Shown: positions 26,556-36,027, counted from the first letter of the stretch. The stretch is 64,000 nucleotides of DNA from CAYVHB01 sp964450865 (GCA_964450865.1 CAYVHB010000007.1:1-64000), one strand, 5' to 3'. Made by a program: numbers and translations. Notes: a model not told the origin generated them from the sequence alone.

Positions 26556-27299
26556 TCAAGCCTGACGCCAGCGATATTTGACGATTCCGATCAGCCGGTC
26601 CTTGTATTTGCGGCTGAGATAACATTTATGGCCGGATGTCAGGTAAATATCGCCGGTACTCAGCTGGATTTCGGCAATATAGCGGGTATTGATCAGGAAA
26701 CTCTTATGGCAGCGCACAAAGGCCGGGTCAACGGACAATTGCGCTTCAAAGCTGTCCAGCGATTGCAGGCAGGTCACTTCCTTGTCCGGCATGTGGATGA
26801 TGGCTCGGTTGCCAATTTTCTCGATAAAAAAGATCGCCTCGCGCTGGAGCAGGTAGACCGTTGAGCCAGAGCGGACTTCGAGAATCCGGGCAGCCGGGAC
26901 TGGCGGATTGTCGAGCACGATCATGTCGGAAGCAACCCGGTGCAGGCAGTTAAACAAGGCCTCACGGGTGACCGGTTTGGGCAGGAAGTCGAAAGCCCGC
27001 ACCTTGAAAGCCTGCAGGATGTATTCCAGGTGTTCGGAGATAAAGATAATATAGGCGCGTGGCAAAGCCTGCCGGATCTGGGCTGCCAGATCATAGCCGT
27101 TCAGCTTACCTTTCAGCTGAATATCGAGCAGGAAAACATTGGCCGGGGTCTGGCCAATGCAGTCGAGCACTTCCTCGGCCAGCTGGGTCGTTTTAATCAG
27201 GTGAACGGCCAGGGCATCAGACTGGCTGATCGATTCAATATAATCGTGCAGCATTTGCCTGTATACCTGGTTATCCTCGCATATGACAATCTCGAGCAC
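26556..27299 (-). CDS. LytTR-family response regulator (AgrA-like)
   Basis: A 247-residue regulator. The N-terminal receiver has the acidic pair E-D at residues 8-9, phospho-acceptor Asp in L-L-D-I-Q near residue 59, and the conserved K-P. The C-terminal LytTR domain (about 140-245) has F-V-R-C-H-K-S-F-L-I-N. LytTR proteins bind paired direct repeats. The likely control region upstream holds the direct repeat GTTCGCCGGTTTCGCCT (27336-27352 and 27387-27403), a candidate site. It is first in the operon with the GHKL kinase. Confidence 0.92.
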   Translation of the reverse strand: MLEIVICEDNQVYRQMLHDYIESISQSDALAVHLIKTTQLAEEVLDCIGQTPANVFLLDIQLKGKLNGYDLAAQIRQALPRAYIIFISEHLEYILQAFKVRAFDFLPKPVTREALFNCLHRVASDMIVLDNPPVPAARILEVRSGSTVYLLQREAIFFIEKIGNRAIIHMPDKEVTCLQSLDSFEAQLSVDPAFVRCHKSFLINTRYIAEIQLSTGDIYLTSGHKCYLSRKYKDRLIGIVKYRWRQA

Positions 27300-27848
27300 G
27301 ACAGATCCCTCCCGGAATGATACATCATGAAACTGGTTCGCCGGTTTCGCCTCGCCACGAACGATGGATGATCACCGATTTCGTACGTTCGCCGGTTTTG
27401 CCTGAATAAACCGATTTACAACATGAAAGAAGCTTGAATGATGGACTCAGCGTAACATTTACGAGATCAGGTTACCACTTCGAAACTTCCACAAATCTAT
27501 CACGATTTTCTTTTTATGAGGTTTGAAACGTGGATGGCTTTGACCGGATGCAGAACTGTGACCAGCCGACGTCCGTAGATCGTCAGGATTTGTCTACAAT
27601 ATTCAGTTTATTCATAGATTGACTTTTACTGGTCAATTCTCCATTGAAGCCGCAACAAAAATGAAGCCGGACCATCCTTTCGTACTGGCGTACGGGGATG
27701 GCCCGGCTGTTCGAGTCTGCGGCGGGTCAATATTCAATTCAGGTTAAACTTTGGCGGTGAGCGGGCCAATCACTCGATATCGCTGAAGTGAGGTAATATT
27801 CCGCAACGGGACCAGGGCGAACTGCTTGAACCAACAACGGGTGATCTT
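27300..27848. other. Intergenic region before the two-component operon
   Basis: These 550 bases hold no supported gene. They contain a 17-bp direct repeat at 27336-27352 and 27387-27403 (one mismatch, 51-base spacing) in the presumed promoter region of the response regulator, and a hairpin at 27665-27706 downstream of the HD gene. Confidence 0.5.
27665..27706 (-). terminator. Probable terminator of the HD-domain gene
   Basis: GCCGGaCCATCC (27665-27676) pairs with GGATGGcCCGGC (27695-27706) with one mismatch. On the minus strand it is followed by TTCATTTTTG. It lies about 140 bases beyond the stop of the HD-domain gene. Confidence 0.55.
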
Positions 27849-28394
27849 TCAAGCCATTTCCGTGCTGCTGAGACGGCTGAACTGTTCAAGCTTGAACGCG
27901 TACAGGTGCTGTTTATGCCGTCGGCTGAACACTTCAATGGTTGCACAATATTTGTCGACCATGCAGACAACCAGCGATTCGAGATGACGGGGCCAACGGA
28001 CAGTCATTGGCCACATATGCTTGAGGATAATGTCCTCTTCCCGCCGATTCAACCGGAAGTGGCGGCGCGCATTGCGCAGGGCTGTCGATGGGTGATTGAA
28101 ACCATGGAGACCCTCGCAACTGCCAGGCACATGCCAGTCATAGAGATAAAGGTCATGGAGCAGACCGCCGCGGGCTGCCGCGTACTGATCCAGGCCCAGG
28201 CGCCGACAGACTCGATAGCTGTGCCAGGCAACCGAGAGACAGTGCTCAAGACAGGTAACCTGGCCGTGATGGATGAAATTGTCCATCGACTGGACTACGG
28301 GGGTATGCAACAGGTCCCGGATACTCTGGATAAAAAGTCCGGGCATCAGGACCGGGGAACGGGCGACTGGGTGGTTGGTGGCGTGATCGGTCAT
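27849..28394 (-). CDS. HD-domain phosphohydrolase
   Basis: A 181-residue HD-superfamily protein. It has C-L-E-H-C-L-S-V-A near residue 48, H-D in G-L-L-H-D-L-Y-L-Y-D-W near residue 80, and later histidines in I-I-L-K-H-M-W-P, consistent with the H...HD...H...D metal site. Similar small Clostridial proteins are annotated HD-family hydrolases with unknown substrate. AAAGGAG lies before the ATG. It is 97 bases downstream of the DUF1667 gene and may be the last gene of that operon. Confidence 0.82.
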   Translation of the reverse strand: MTDHATNHPVARSPVLMPGLFIQSIRDLLHTPVVQSMDNFIHHGQVTCLEHCLSVAWHSYRVCRRLGLDQYAAARGGLLHDLYLYDWHVPGSCEGLHGFNHPSTALRNARRHFRLNRREEDIILKHMWPMTVRWPRHLESLVVCMVDKYCATIEVFSRRHKQHLYAFKLEQFSRLSSTEMA

Positions 28395-28491
28395 GCAGCC
28401 ACTCCTTTCTGAGAACTACTATTATTATAATTGGTTCCTGACATGAATGATGTTTGATTTCGTAATAATTCTGTAAAATTTCTACGAAGCG

Positions 28492-29025
28492 TCACAGGAC
28501 ATCCCGGGTGGCAATAACATCAACACCCGTGTTCAGCACATTGGCAATGATGCAGTCACCCTGATGAACCGGCGGCTGGATGGTAACCTGGCGGATAGCC
28601 CGCAGGCAGGCAAAAATCAGGTTCTTCGGAATCGGTCCGCGCGTCCGGACACTCAGGGGCAAGGCCCGGCCCTGGACAGGTATCAGCGAAGTCACCATTC
28701 GCCGTGGCTCAATGATTTCATCACGGGCGTAGCCTTTGCCACGGTCACAAAGATAACCGCTGATCCTGCTGATCCGGCGCATACCCGGGCTGGCAGCAGC
28801 AACCGTTCCCTGTTCTGCTGGCAGGGCTGCTTGACTGATACGCCCCTCAGTCGCCGGCTGGACATTGGCCGAATCCCCGCTTTGCTCACCCGGCACGCGC
28901 GAAGAATCTTGCCCGGCTTCGCTCCATTCAACAATCAGCTGACAGCCCATCGGACAACCAATACAGATTAATTCCTGGCGATGGGTCGCTGCGGCTGGCG
29001 ATTGGGATTCATGATCTGTCATCAT
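28492..29025 (-). CDS. DUF1667 protein with low-complexity insert
   Basis: A 177-residue protein with C-I-G-C-P-M-G-C near residue 21 and G-Y-L-C-D-R-G-K-G-Y-A near 90, the cysteine pairs that define DUF1667 and probably bind a metal or Fe-S cluster. DUF1667 proteins are normally about 120 residues and occur with the two Glp-like flavoproteins found directly upstream here. Between the cysteine pairs lies an extra Ser/Gln/Ala-rich segment of about 50 residues. GGAGGAG precedes the start. It likely acts as the third subunit of the anaerobic glycerol-3-phosphate dehydrogenase-like complex. Confidence 0.85.
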   Translation of the reverse strand: MMTDHESQSPAAATHRQELICIGCPMGCQLIVEWSEAGQDSSRVPGEQSGDSANVQPATEGRISQAALPAEQGTVAAASPGMRRISRISGYLCDRGKGYARDEIIEPRRMVTSLIPVQGRALPLSVRTRGPIPKNLIFACLRAIRQVTIQPPVHQGDCIIANVLNTGVDVIATRDVL

Positions 29026-29051
29026 GTCGAATCATTCTCCTCCCTGCCCGG

Positions 29052-30611
29052 TCAGTGATCTGCCGCTGTTCCGGGAACAACCGTCAGGCGCAAGCCGGCA
29101 ATGGCCGGATCGGCCAGACGGCTGGCGGTCACAACGATGGACGCCATTTCACCGGGAGTCAGAATCCGGCGCGGCTGACGCAGCAGCTGACCGGCTGGCT
29201 GCTGGTTGTCGTCCAGTGCCTCCATAACCAGCGTCGCCGAGCGAAAGACGTCGGTGGGCCGGAAGGAAAACTCAATCCGCTCAGGCTGCTCAGCTTGCTT
29301 AAGCTGGCTGGCAAGATCATGACGCGCGATAAACTGGGGCACAATCCCGCGGACACCTGGGCCGTTCAGAACTGGTATGAGCCGGGCTGTTTGTTGCGCA
29401 GGCTGCACCGGTTGTTCCTGGGGCTGGGCCGATTCTTCCAGTGAGTGTAACGGTTGTTCCGGCGGGTGAACGGGTTGACTCAAGGGCTGGATTGTCTGTT
29501 CCAGGCGCCGGTCTGATTCCTGCAGACTTTGGGGCGTTTTTATCAGGACCTGGGTGCTTTGTCCCGCGGCTTGATTCTTCTCAAGCCAGGCGGCAGCGGA
29601 TCGTCCGGCATGTTCGGCCTGGGCTGAGACGTGATCGACCAGGTCATGGACATGCAGGACATTGCCGCAGGCAAAAATCCCGGGAACTGTCGTCACCAGG
29701 GTCTGGTCGACCAGCGGGCCGCGCGTGGCCGGATCAATATCAACGCCAGCAGCCCGGGACAGTTCGTTTTCCGGGATCAGGCCGACTGACAGCAGCAGGG
29801 TATCACAGTCCCATTCGACTTCAGTCCCGGCGATAGGCTGGCGTGTCAGGCTGTCAACCGCGGCAACGGTGACGCCGGTAACTCTTTCCTGGCCGTGGAT
29901 TGCGACAACGGTGTGATTGAGCAGCAGCGGGATATTGTAATCCTGCAGGCATTGCACGACGTTGCGCGTCAGGCCGCTGGAATAGGACATGATTTCCACG
30001 CAGGCCAGGACCTTTGCCCCTTCAAAGGTCATGCGCCGGGCCATGATCAGGCCAATATCGCCGGAGCCCAGGATCACGATCCGTTTACCGGGCATGTAAC
30101 CTTCCAGATTGGTCAGGCGCTGGGCGGTTCCAGTCGTCATGATCCCGGCACAACGGGTGCCGGGGATGCCCAGGGCCCCGCGTGGCCGTTCCCGGCAGCC
30201 CATGGCCAGGATGATGGCCCTGGCCTGGAAAACCTGCAAGCCATGGGCCGGACTGACCGCCGTGACCAGATGGCGACTGTTGCCGGGCACGGTTTCTGAC
30301 ATGTCACCGGCTGCATAATGCGGTTCCTGCTGGTATCCGCCGGATATGTCCAGTACCATGGTGTCACACTGCCAGGGAATGCCGCGGCTTTCCACCATGG
30401 TGACAAACCGGCTGGCATATTCAGGGCCTGTCAGTTCTTCCTGAAAATAATGGAGACCGAAGCCATTGTGAATGCATTGCTGCAAGATCCCGCCCAGGCG
30501 GGTATCACGCTCAAGAATCAGCAGATCCCGGCAGCCGCTGTCCCAGGCGGCGATGGCTGCCGCCAGCCCGGCCGGTCCGCCGCCAATAATCAGCAGATCA
30601 ATCTGACGCAC
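29052..30611 (-). CDS. FAD-dependent NAD(P)-disulfide-type oxidoreductase, Glp-complex subunit
   Basis: A 519-residue flavoprotein with an FAD Rossmann motif G-G-G-P-A-G-L-A-A at the N-terminus, a second nucleotide motif G-S-G-D-I-G-L near residue 185, and P-G-I-F-A-C-G-N near 308. Homologues paired with GlpA-like and DUF1667 proteins are about 420 residues. The surplus is a Gln/Pro-rich segment near 355-410 with repeated Q-P-x-Q-P. Its start overlaps the GlpA-like stop by 14 bases. It likely passes electrons between the dehydrogenase and a carrier. Confidence 0.88.
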   Translation of the reverse strand: MRQIDLLIIGGGPAGLAAAIAAWDSGCRDLLILERDTRLGGILQQCIHNGFGLHYFQEELTGPEYASRFVTMVESRGIPWQCDTMVLDISGGYQQEPHYAAGDMSETVPGNSRHLVTAVSPAHGLQVFQARAIILAMGCRERPRGALGIPGTRCAGIMTTGTAQRLTNLEGYMPGKRIVILGSGDIGLIMARRMTFEGAKVLACVEIMSYSSGLTRNVVQCLQDYNIPLLLNHTVVAIHGQERVTGVTVAAVDSLTRQPIAGTEVEWDCDTLLLSVGLIPENELSRAAGVDIDPATRGPLVDQTLVTTVPGIFACGNVLHVHDLVDHVSAQAEHAGRSAAAWLEKNQAAGQSTQVLIKTPQSLQESDRRLEQTIQPLSQPVHPPEQPLHSLEESAQPQEQPVQPAQQTARLIPVLNGPGVRGIVPQFIARHDLASQLKQAEQPERIEFSFRPTDVFRSATLVMEALDDNQQPAGQLLRQPRRILTPGEMASIVVTASRLADPAIAGLRLTVVPGTAADH

Positions 30612-32211
30612 GTGCTTGCACCCCCTCGCCTCCGCTCAAATCCCCTGAAGCAGAACAGCCGATCATCCGTTCACCGGCCGGGTGACCATCTGGCGATATA
30701 TCCTCGCCAATCCGGCCAGTCAGCAAATGCGACCGGCCGCCAAACTTGGTCAGGGCCAGCGGCGCAATACCCAGCTCTTCGCTGAGGATCGCCAGTACCC
30801 GGGGGGTACAAAAGCCGCCCTGGCAGCGACCCATCCCGGCCCGGGTCCGGCGCTTGATACCGTCAACGGTCCGGGCTCCCAGCGGCCGGCGGATCGCCGC
30901 CCGGATCTCAGCCTCGCTGATCTGCTCACACCGGCAGATGATGCGGCCATACAGGGGATTTTCAGCAATCAGGGCCGAACGGGCCGGATTATCCAGATGG
31001 AAAAACCGGGGCTGAAAGGGCGGTGGCGGCGCAAAGGCAATGACCGGCCTGGCTGCCAGCCGATCAGCGATTTGCCCGGCCAGCTCAACACCAATCGCCG
31101 GGGCCGCCGTCAGGCCAGGCGACTCAATACCAGCCGCATTGAAAAACCCCGGTACATCGGGTGCCTCGCCGAGAATGAAATCATCACGGTCCGCATGGGC
31201 CCGCAAGCCGGAAAAGGCAGTAATGAACTGATCTCCGGGAATATCCGGCCAGGTCCGGCGGGCTACAGTCAAGATCTCGGCCAGTTTCGGCGCGGTCGTC
31301 TGAACATCTTCTTTATCATCGATATCTTCAGCTGTCGGACCCAGAACCAGGGTCTGTTCAACGGTCGGTGTCACGAGAACGCCTTTACCCAGTGCTGTCG
31401 GCAACTGAAAGAGTGTCGCATGAAAGCGGGCGCCCTGGCGCTTATCCAGCATCCAGTATTCACCACGCCGGGCCCGGATGGTGAAGCGGTCCGCACTCAG
31501 CTGGTTGTTGATGACATCGGCATAGACCCCGGCCGCGTTGACCAGGACGCGCGCTGCAAAAGTGCCGCGACCAGTATGCAGAATAAAACGCGGGGCCATC
31601 TGGTCAGCCATCCTGGCGGCGGTATCACCCTCGCCGGTGAATATGACCGCACTGGCTCGGCTGGTATCGGCCGGGCCGGCCGATTGAACCGGACAATCGA
31701 GATAGAAATCGACGCCATTGACTGCCGCGTGTTCAGCGAGGGCGATCGTCAGATCATAGGGGCTGCAGATGCCGCCCGTTTCCGCCAGCAGGGCACCTGC
31801 CACCTGTGGACTGACCAGCGGTTCGCGACGGCCCACTTCAGCCGCACCCAGGATCGACAACCCGTCCACCCCGTTTGTTCGGCCGCGCTCCAGCAGCTTG
31901 TACAGACCCGGCATTTCCTCCGGAGCCAGGGCCAATACAAGTGAAGTATTGCGGATATAGGGGACATCCAGTTCGGCACACCAGGCCGCGAACAGGCGAT
32001 TGCCGGCAAGATTGTACCTGGCTTTCCGGGAACCCGGCCTGGCATCATAACCAGCATGAACAATGCCGCTGTTGGCCTTGCTGGTCCCTTCGGCTACATC
32101 TGAATGCTTGTCAAATACAGCGATACTCAGATCAAATCTTGCCAGTTCCCGGGCGATGGCACAGCCGATCACCCCGGCGCCAATGATGCAGACATCATAC
32201 GTCCTTTGCAT
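30598..32211 (-). CDS. GlpA-like FAD dehydrogenase with C-terminal BFD [2Fe-2S] domain
   Basis: A 537-residue protein. The N-terminal DAO domain has G-A-G-V-I-G-C-A-I and A-N-S-G-I-V-H-A-G, as in GlpA and LhgO. The C-terminal bacterioferritin-associated-ferredoxin-like domain has C-R-C near 432 and G-R-C-Q-G-G-F-C near 470, a cluster-binding pattern. Substrate is probably glycerol-3-phosphate or a 2-hydroxyacid. It starts 5 bases after the aldo/keto reductase stop and overlaps the next flavoprotein gene. No glycerol kinase or facilitator is adjacent, which weakens the glycerol assignment. Confidence 0.87.
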   Translation of the reverse strand: MQRTYDVCIIGAGVIGCAIARELARFDLSIAVFDKHSDVAEGTSKANSGIVHAGYDARPGSRKARYNLAGNRLFAAWCAELDVPYIRNTSLVLALAPEEMPGLYKLLERGRTNGVDGLSILGAAEVGRREPLVSPQVAGALLAETGGICSPYDLTIALAEHAAVNGVDFYLDCPVQSAGPADTSRASAVIFTGEGDTAARMADQMAPRFILHTGRGTFAARVLVNAAGVYADVINNQLSADRFTIRARRGEYWMLDKRQGARFHATLFQLPTALGKGVLVTPTVEQTLVLGPTAEDIDDKEDVQTTAPKLAEILTVARRTWPDIPGDQFITAFSGLRAHADRDDFILGEAPDVPGFFNAAGIESPGLTAAPAIGVELAGQIADRLAARPVIAFAPPPPFQPRFFHLDNPARSALIAENPLYGRIICRCEQISEAEIRAAIRRPLGARTVDGIKRRTRAGMGRCQGGFCTPRVLAILSEELGIAPLALTKFGGRSHLLTGRIGEDISPDGHPAGERMIGCSASGDLSGGEGVQARASD

Positions 32212-32216
32212 AGCAT

Positions 32217-33338
32217 TTATTCCAGCAGGGACGCGACTTCGCGCAGGTTGGCAATAATCGGGATATGCTGCGGACAGTGGCCTTCACAAGCCGCGCAGGC
32301 GATGCAGTCCGAAGCCTTGCCGCCCGGCCCCATGACCCAGCGGTAATGACCTTTCGCACTGTCCAGGTTGTTATAGGTTGTATAGGTATTGATCGCGCTG
32401 AAGGCTCCGGGAATGTTGATTTTCTGCGGACAATCCGGCACACAATACTTGCAGTCGGTGCAGGGAATCGTCGGGATGGCCTGCAGCCTGCGGACCACTT
32501 CCGCCAGCAGGTCCTTTTCATCAGCTGTAACGGGCACAAAATCTTTCATGGTCAGGATATTGTCGGCCAGTTGCTCCGGATTGGACATGCCGCTGAGCAC
32601 GGTTACGATCCCTTCGAGGGAAGCGGCGTAGCGCATCGCCCAGGAGGCGACTGACGCCGCCGGGCGGGCTTGTTTCAGCAGCTGCTGAATCGACGGGGGC
32701 ATAACCGCCAGCGAGCCGCCCTTGACCGGCTCCATGACGATGACCGGGATCTGGTGCCGGCGGGCTACTTCAAAACAGGCCCTGGCCTGGACGTCTTCGC
32801 TTTCCCAGTCAACATAATTGATCTGCAGCTGGACAAATTCCATCTCCGGGTGCAGAGTCAGGATCCGGTCCAGCACGTCAGCCGTATCGTGGAAAGAAAA
32901 GCCGGCGTGGCGGATCAGGCCCCGGGCCTTGAGGTCCTGCATGAAGTCCCACATCCGCAGGCGATCCAGGTCGGAGAGGCGGCTCCGGTCGAGGGCATGG
33001 AGCAGGTAAAAGTCAAAATAGCCGGCGCCTGTGCGGGCCAGCGAGGTATTGAAGCGGTGCATCAGGTCGGCAGGCTGGTGAATATCCCAGACCGGCAGCT
33101 TGGTCGCCAGCTGGAAGGCTGACCGCGGATGGCGCTCGACCAGGGCCTCACGGGCCGCGACCTCCGATTCGCCGTTATGATAGACATAGGCCGTATCAAA
33201 ATAAGTAAAGCCATTGGCCAGGAAAGTATCCACCATCTGCTTGACCAGTCCGATATCGATTTTGCCGTCCTGTTCGGGCAGCCGCATCAGGCCGAAGCCC
33301 AGTTTGGGTATGTCATGGCCCAGATATTCGTTGTTCAT
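32217..33338 (-). CDS. Aldo/keto reductase with C-terminal 2x[4Fe-4S] domain
   Basis: A 373-residue fusion. The AKR barrel has F-D-T-A-Y-V-Y with the catalytic Tyr, the Lys of A-T-K-L-P, and H-A near 118. The C-terminal extension has C-T-D-C-K-Y-C-V-P-D-C-P and C-I-A-C-A-A-C-E-G-H-C-P, two ferredoxin clusters. Such ferredoxin-type AKRs are common in Clostridia and probably couple carbonyl reduction to low-potential electrons. AGGAGG lies before ATG 33338. It abuts the GlpA-like gene, so the four genes probably form one operon. Confidence 0.92.
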   Translation of the reverse strand: MNNEYLGHDIPKLGFGLMRLPEQDGKIDIGLVKQMVDTFLANGFTYFDTAYVYHNGESEVAAREALVERHPRSAFQLATKLPVWDIHQPADLMHRFNTSLARTGAGYFDFYLLHALDRSRLSDLDRLRMWDFMQDLKARGLIRHAGFSFHDTADVLDRILTLHPEMEFVQLQINYVDWESEDVQARACFEVARRHQIPVIVMEPVKGGSLAVMPPSIQQLLKQARPAASVASWAMRYAASLEGIVTVLSGMSNPEQLADNILTMKDFVPVTADEKDLLAEVVRRLQAIPTIPCTDCKYCVPDCPQKINIPGAFSAINTYTTYNNLDSAKGHYRWVMGPGGKASDCIACAACEGHCPQHIPIIANLREVASLLE

Positions 33339-33371
33339 AAAAACCTCCTGTAGTCGTCTGCACATACGGTG

Positions 33372-33443
33372 AAACCCGGCCAGTATGGAAACCGGCCAGG
33401 TTTTCGCAGGGGAGCACGAAAAGTGCGTGATTTAAAATCACGC
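33372..33443 (-). terminator. Two hairpins between the FAH gene and the AKR gene
   Basis: GCGTGATTT-A-AAATCACGC (33425-33443) is a perfect 9-bp stem directly after the FAH-family stop on the minus strand. It is followed by ACTTTTCG, so it may terminate that transcript. A second imperfect stem pairs 33372-33381 with 33394-33403. The region also contains the ribosome site of the AKR gene further downstream. Confidence 0.5.
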
Positions 33444-33450
33444 TGACTGA

Positions 33451-34215
33451 TTATCCCTGAATGACCGGGTTGCTCAGGGTACCGATACCGTTGATTTTGA
33501 CACTGACCACATCACCGGCTTTCAGCGGTCCAACACCCGCCGGGGTACCGGTCGTAACCACGTCACCGGGCAGCAGGGTCATGACCCTGGTAATAAAAGC
33601 CAGCAGTTCACTGACCGACCAGATCAGGTCGCTGATTGGCGCATGCTGGACAATGTGGTCGTTGAGTCGGGTGGTGATGGTCAGGCTGGCCAGGTCCAGG
33701 TCGGTGGCCAGGGCCGGGCCAATCGGGGCAAAGGTATCAAAGCCCTTAGCCCGCGTCCACTGGCCGTCTTTTTTCTGCAGATCCCGGGCAGTCACATCAT
33801 TCAGGCAGGTATAGCCGCAAATATAAGCCGCTGCGTCTTCGGCCCGGATGTGATGGGCCGTTTTGCCAATCACCAGCGCCAGCTCGCCTTCATAATCAAC
33901 CTGGCGGCTCAGGTTATGCTCGGGCAGGATGATGGGCTGGCCGGGCGCAAGCACACTGGTCGAAGGCTTGATGAACAGAATGGGCGTATCGGGAACAGCA
34001 TTGTCAAATTCACGGATATGATCATAGTAATTCTTGCCGACCGCGACGATTTTTGATGGTTCACAGGGAGCCAGCAACTGGTAGTCAGCAAGCGGGACGA
34101 TGGTGCCGGCCGGTTCACCGCCCAGGTAGGGGGCACGGCTGAGCAGCCGGACGCTGGCCGGCTCGAGGATGCCCCAGGCCGATTGACCTCGATAGCTTAC
34201 ACGTACGTATTGCAT
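33451..34215 (-). CDS. Fumarylacetoacetate hydrolase (FAH) family protein
   Basis: A 254-residue protein with V-G-K-N-Y near residue 59, D-Y-E-G-E-L-A-L-V-I near 107, F-D-T-F-A-P-I-G-P near 160, and G-D-V-V-T-T-G-T-P-A-G-V-G near 217. These are the metal-binding and active-site signatures of FAH-like hydrolases/isomerases. Small stand-alone members act on acylpyruvates or as oxaloacetate tautomerase or decarboxylase. The substrate here is unresolved. It lies between NfnL and the AKR on the same strand. GGAGG is visible before the ATG. Confidence 0.9.
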   Translation of the reverse strand: MQYVRVSYRGQSAWGILEPASVRLLSRAPYLGGEPAGTIVPLADYQLLAPCEPSKIVAVGKNYYDHIREFDNAVPDTPILFIKPSTSVLAPGQPIILPEHNLSRQVDYEGELALVIGKTAHHIRAEDAAAYICGYTCLNDVTARDLQKKDGQWTRAKGFDTFAPIGPALATDLDLASLTITTRLNDHIVQHAPISDLIWSVSELLAFITRVMTLLPGDVVTTGTPAGVGPLKAGDVVSVKINGIGTLSNPVIQG

Positions 34216-34453
34216 GGGTCCTCCTTTGGGATCGAAAAGTGTATGCTGGCTGGCCGCATGACAGGTCAGCCGCCAATGCCGGCTGATTTGAGGTCAACGT
34301 CGGCCAATCATGGTCATTGACCCGGTCGACAGCGCGTACGCAGATAATCTGCAGTCGCAGGCGATGCCGGCCAATCTGATGATACTGGCATTCGCGCACA
34401 AAGGCCGCAGCAATCCTGCCATCTGGCGGATCGCTGCGGCCAGCGCAGGCTGG

Positions 34454-35902
34454 TCAGTTTTCGTCGCGGGTCGTCACGAAGAAGCAGCCGCCGGCTTCAT
34501 GGGCCGGATTTTTGCCGGTGGTCAGGTACTCATCGATCGCCTTGGCCGCGGCCTTGCCGGCACCCATGGCCAGGATGACAGTCGCAGCACCCGTGACCGC
34601 GTCACCACCGGCATAGACGCCATCTTTGCTCGTGGCCATGGTTTCGTTATCAACAACAATGCCGCCCCAGCGCGTGGTCTCCAGGCCGGGCGTGGTCATC
34701 TTGATCAGCGGATTGGGCGTGGTCCCGATCGCCACGACGACAGTATCCATCGGCAGGATAAATTCCGAGCCCTGGCGCACAACGGGGCGGCGCCGGCCGG
34801 AGGCATCCGGTTCGCCAAGATCCATTTCCACGCACTCCATTGCTGCTACCCAGCCGTCATCCGTACCGATAATCCGGGTCGGATTGGTCAGAAGCCTGAA
34901 AATGATGCCTTCTTCCCTGGCATGATGGACCTCTTCCAGACGGGCGGGCAATTCATGCTCCGACCGCCGATAGACGATATAGACCTCCTCGGCGCCGAGG
35001 CGCTTGGCACTGCGCGCGGCATCCATCGCGACATTACCGCCGCCAATGACCGCCACCCGGCGGCCCACCTTGACCGGCGTGTCACATTCCGGGAATTTGT
35101 AGGCTTTCATCAGGTTGACCCGGGTCAGGAATTCATTCGCCGAATAGACACCATTGAGATTCTCGCCGGGAATCTTCATAAAGCTCGGCAGTCCGGCACC
35201 GGTGCCGATGAAAATGGCCTCAAAACCCTCGGCGTGCAGATCATCGAGGGTCAGGATGCGGCCGATGACCATATTGGTTTCAATCTTGACGCCAAGGGCG
35301 CGCAGATTGTTGATCTCCTCCTGGACAAGGATCTTGGGCAGGCGAAACTCCGGAATCCCGTACATCAGGACGCCGCCGGGCACGTGAAACGCCTCGAATA
35401 TAGTGACATCGTAGCCTTGCTTGGCGAGGTCGCCGGCACAGGCCAGGCCGGCCGGTCCGGAGCCGACGATCGCAACCTTGTGCTGATTCGGCGGGGCTTT
35501 GTCGGTCTTCGGCTTGCGATTGGCCATATACCAGTCAGCGACAAAGCGTTCGAGGCGGCCGATGCCGACCGACTCGCCCTTTTTATTGCGCACACACAGC
35601 TCCTCGCACTGCGTCTCCTGCGGACAGACCCGGCCGCAGACAGCCGGCAGCGAGTTGGTGGCAACAATGACATGATAAGCGGCTTCAAAATCGCCCGCAG
35701 CCACCAGCTTGATAAATTCGGGAATCTGCACGTTGACGGGGCAGCCGGCTACGCAGGGCCTGTGCTTGCACTGCAGGCAGCGCTGCGCTTCTTCCATGGC
35801 CATGGCGGGCGTATAGCCAAAGGCCACCTCGGCGAAATTCTTGTTGCGGACGACTGGATCCTGCTCCGGGATCGGCACTTTTTTCTGGGACAAATTGACC
35901 AT
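34454..35902 (-). CDS. nfnB: NADPH-dependent NfnB/GltD-like large subunit of NfnSL transhydrogenase
   Basis: A 482-residue GltD-like flavoprotein. The N-terminal Fe-S domain has C-L-Q-C-K-H-R-P-C-V-A-G-C-P and C-G-R-V-C-P-Q-E-x-Q-C. The FAD motif G-S-G-P-A-G-L-A-C and NADP motif G-G-G-N-V-A-M-D-A-A follow. The neighbouring NfnS-like gene upstream makes an electron-bifurcating NADH-dependent reduced ferredoxin:NADP+ oxidoreductase the best call; free-standing glutamate synthase small subunit is the alternative. ATG 35902 has GAGGT at good spacing. Confidence 0.9.
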   Translation of the reverse strand: MVNLSQKKVPIPEQDPVVRNKNFAEVAFGYTPAMAMEEAQRCLQCKHRPCVAGCPVNVQIPEFIKLVAAGDFEAAYHVIVATNSLPAVCGRVCPQETQCEELCVRNKKGESVGIGRLERFVADWYMANRKPKTDKAPPNQHKVAIVGSGPAGLACAGDLAKQGYDVTIFEAFHVPGGVLMYGIPEFRLPKILVQEEINNLRALGVKIETNMVIGRILTLDDLHAEGFEAIFIGTGAGLPSFMKIPGENLNGVYSANEFLTRVNLMKAYKFPECDTPVKVGRRVAVIGGGNVAMDAARSAKRLGAEEVYIVYRRSEHELPARLEEVHHAREEGIIFRLLTNPTRIIGTDDGWVAAMECVEMDLGEPDASGRRRPVVRQGSEFILPMDTVVVAIGTTPNPLIKMTTPGLETTRWGGIVVDNETMATSKDGVYAGGDAVTGAATVILAMGAGKAAAKAIDEYLTTGKNPAHEAGGCFFVTTRDEN

Positions 35903-36027
35903 TCTATCTGACCTCACTTATCTGATCATTGAAGAATAGGCGCCATGCCTTCGTGACGCATTGCCTGCTGACTGGTTGTACTGCCTGCCGGCGCCCGGAC
36001 GTTGACCGGACTGCACAGCCGGACAGC

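Noticed and set aside
30682..31944. A 420-codon plus-strand open frame.
   Set aside because: It is antisense to the GlpA-like gene, with no ribosome site and no family resemblance.
34310..35911. A 533-codon open frame on the plus strand.
   Set aside because: It lies fully opposite the nfnB gene, which has complete Fe-S and Rossmann motifs. The antisense product shows no recognisable domain.
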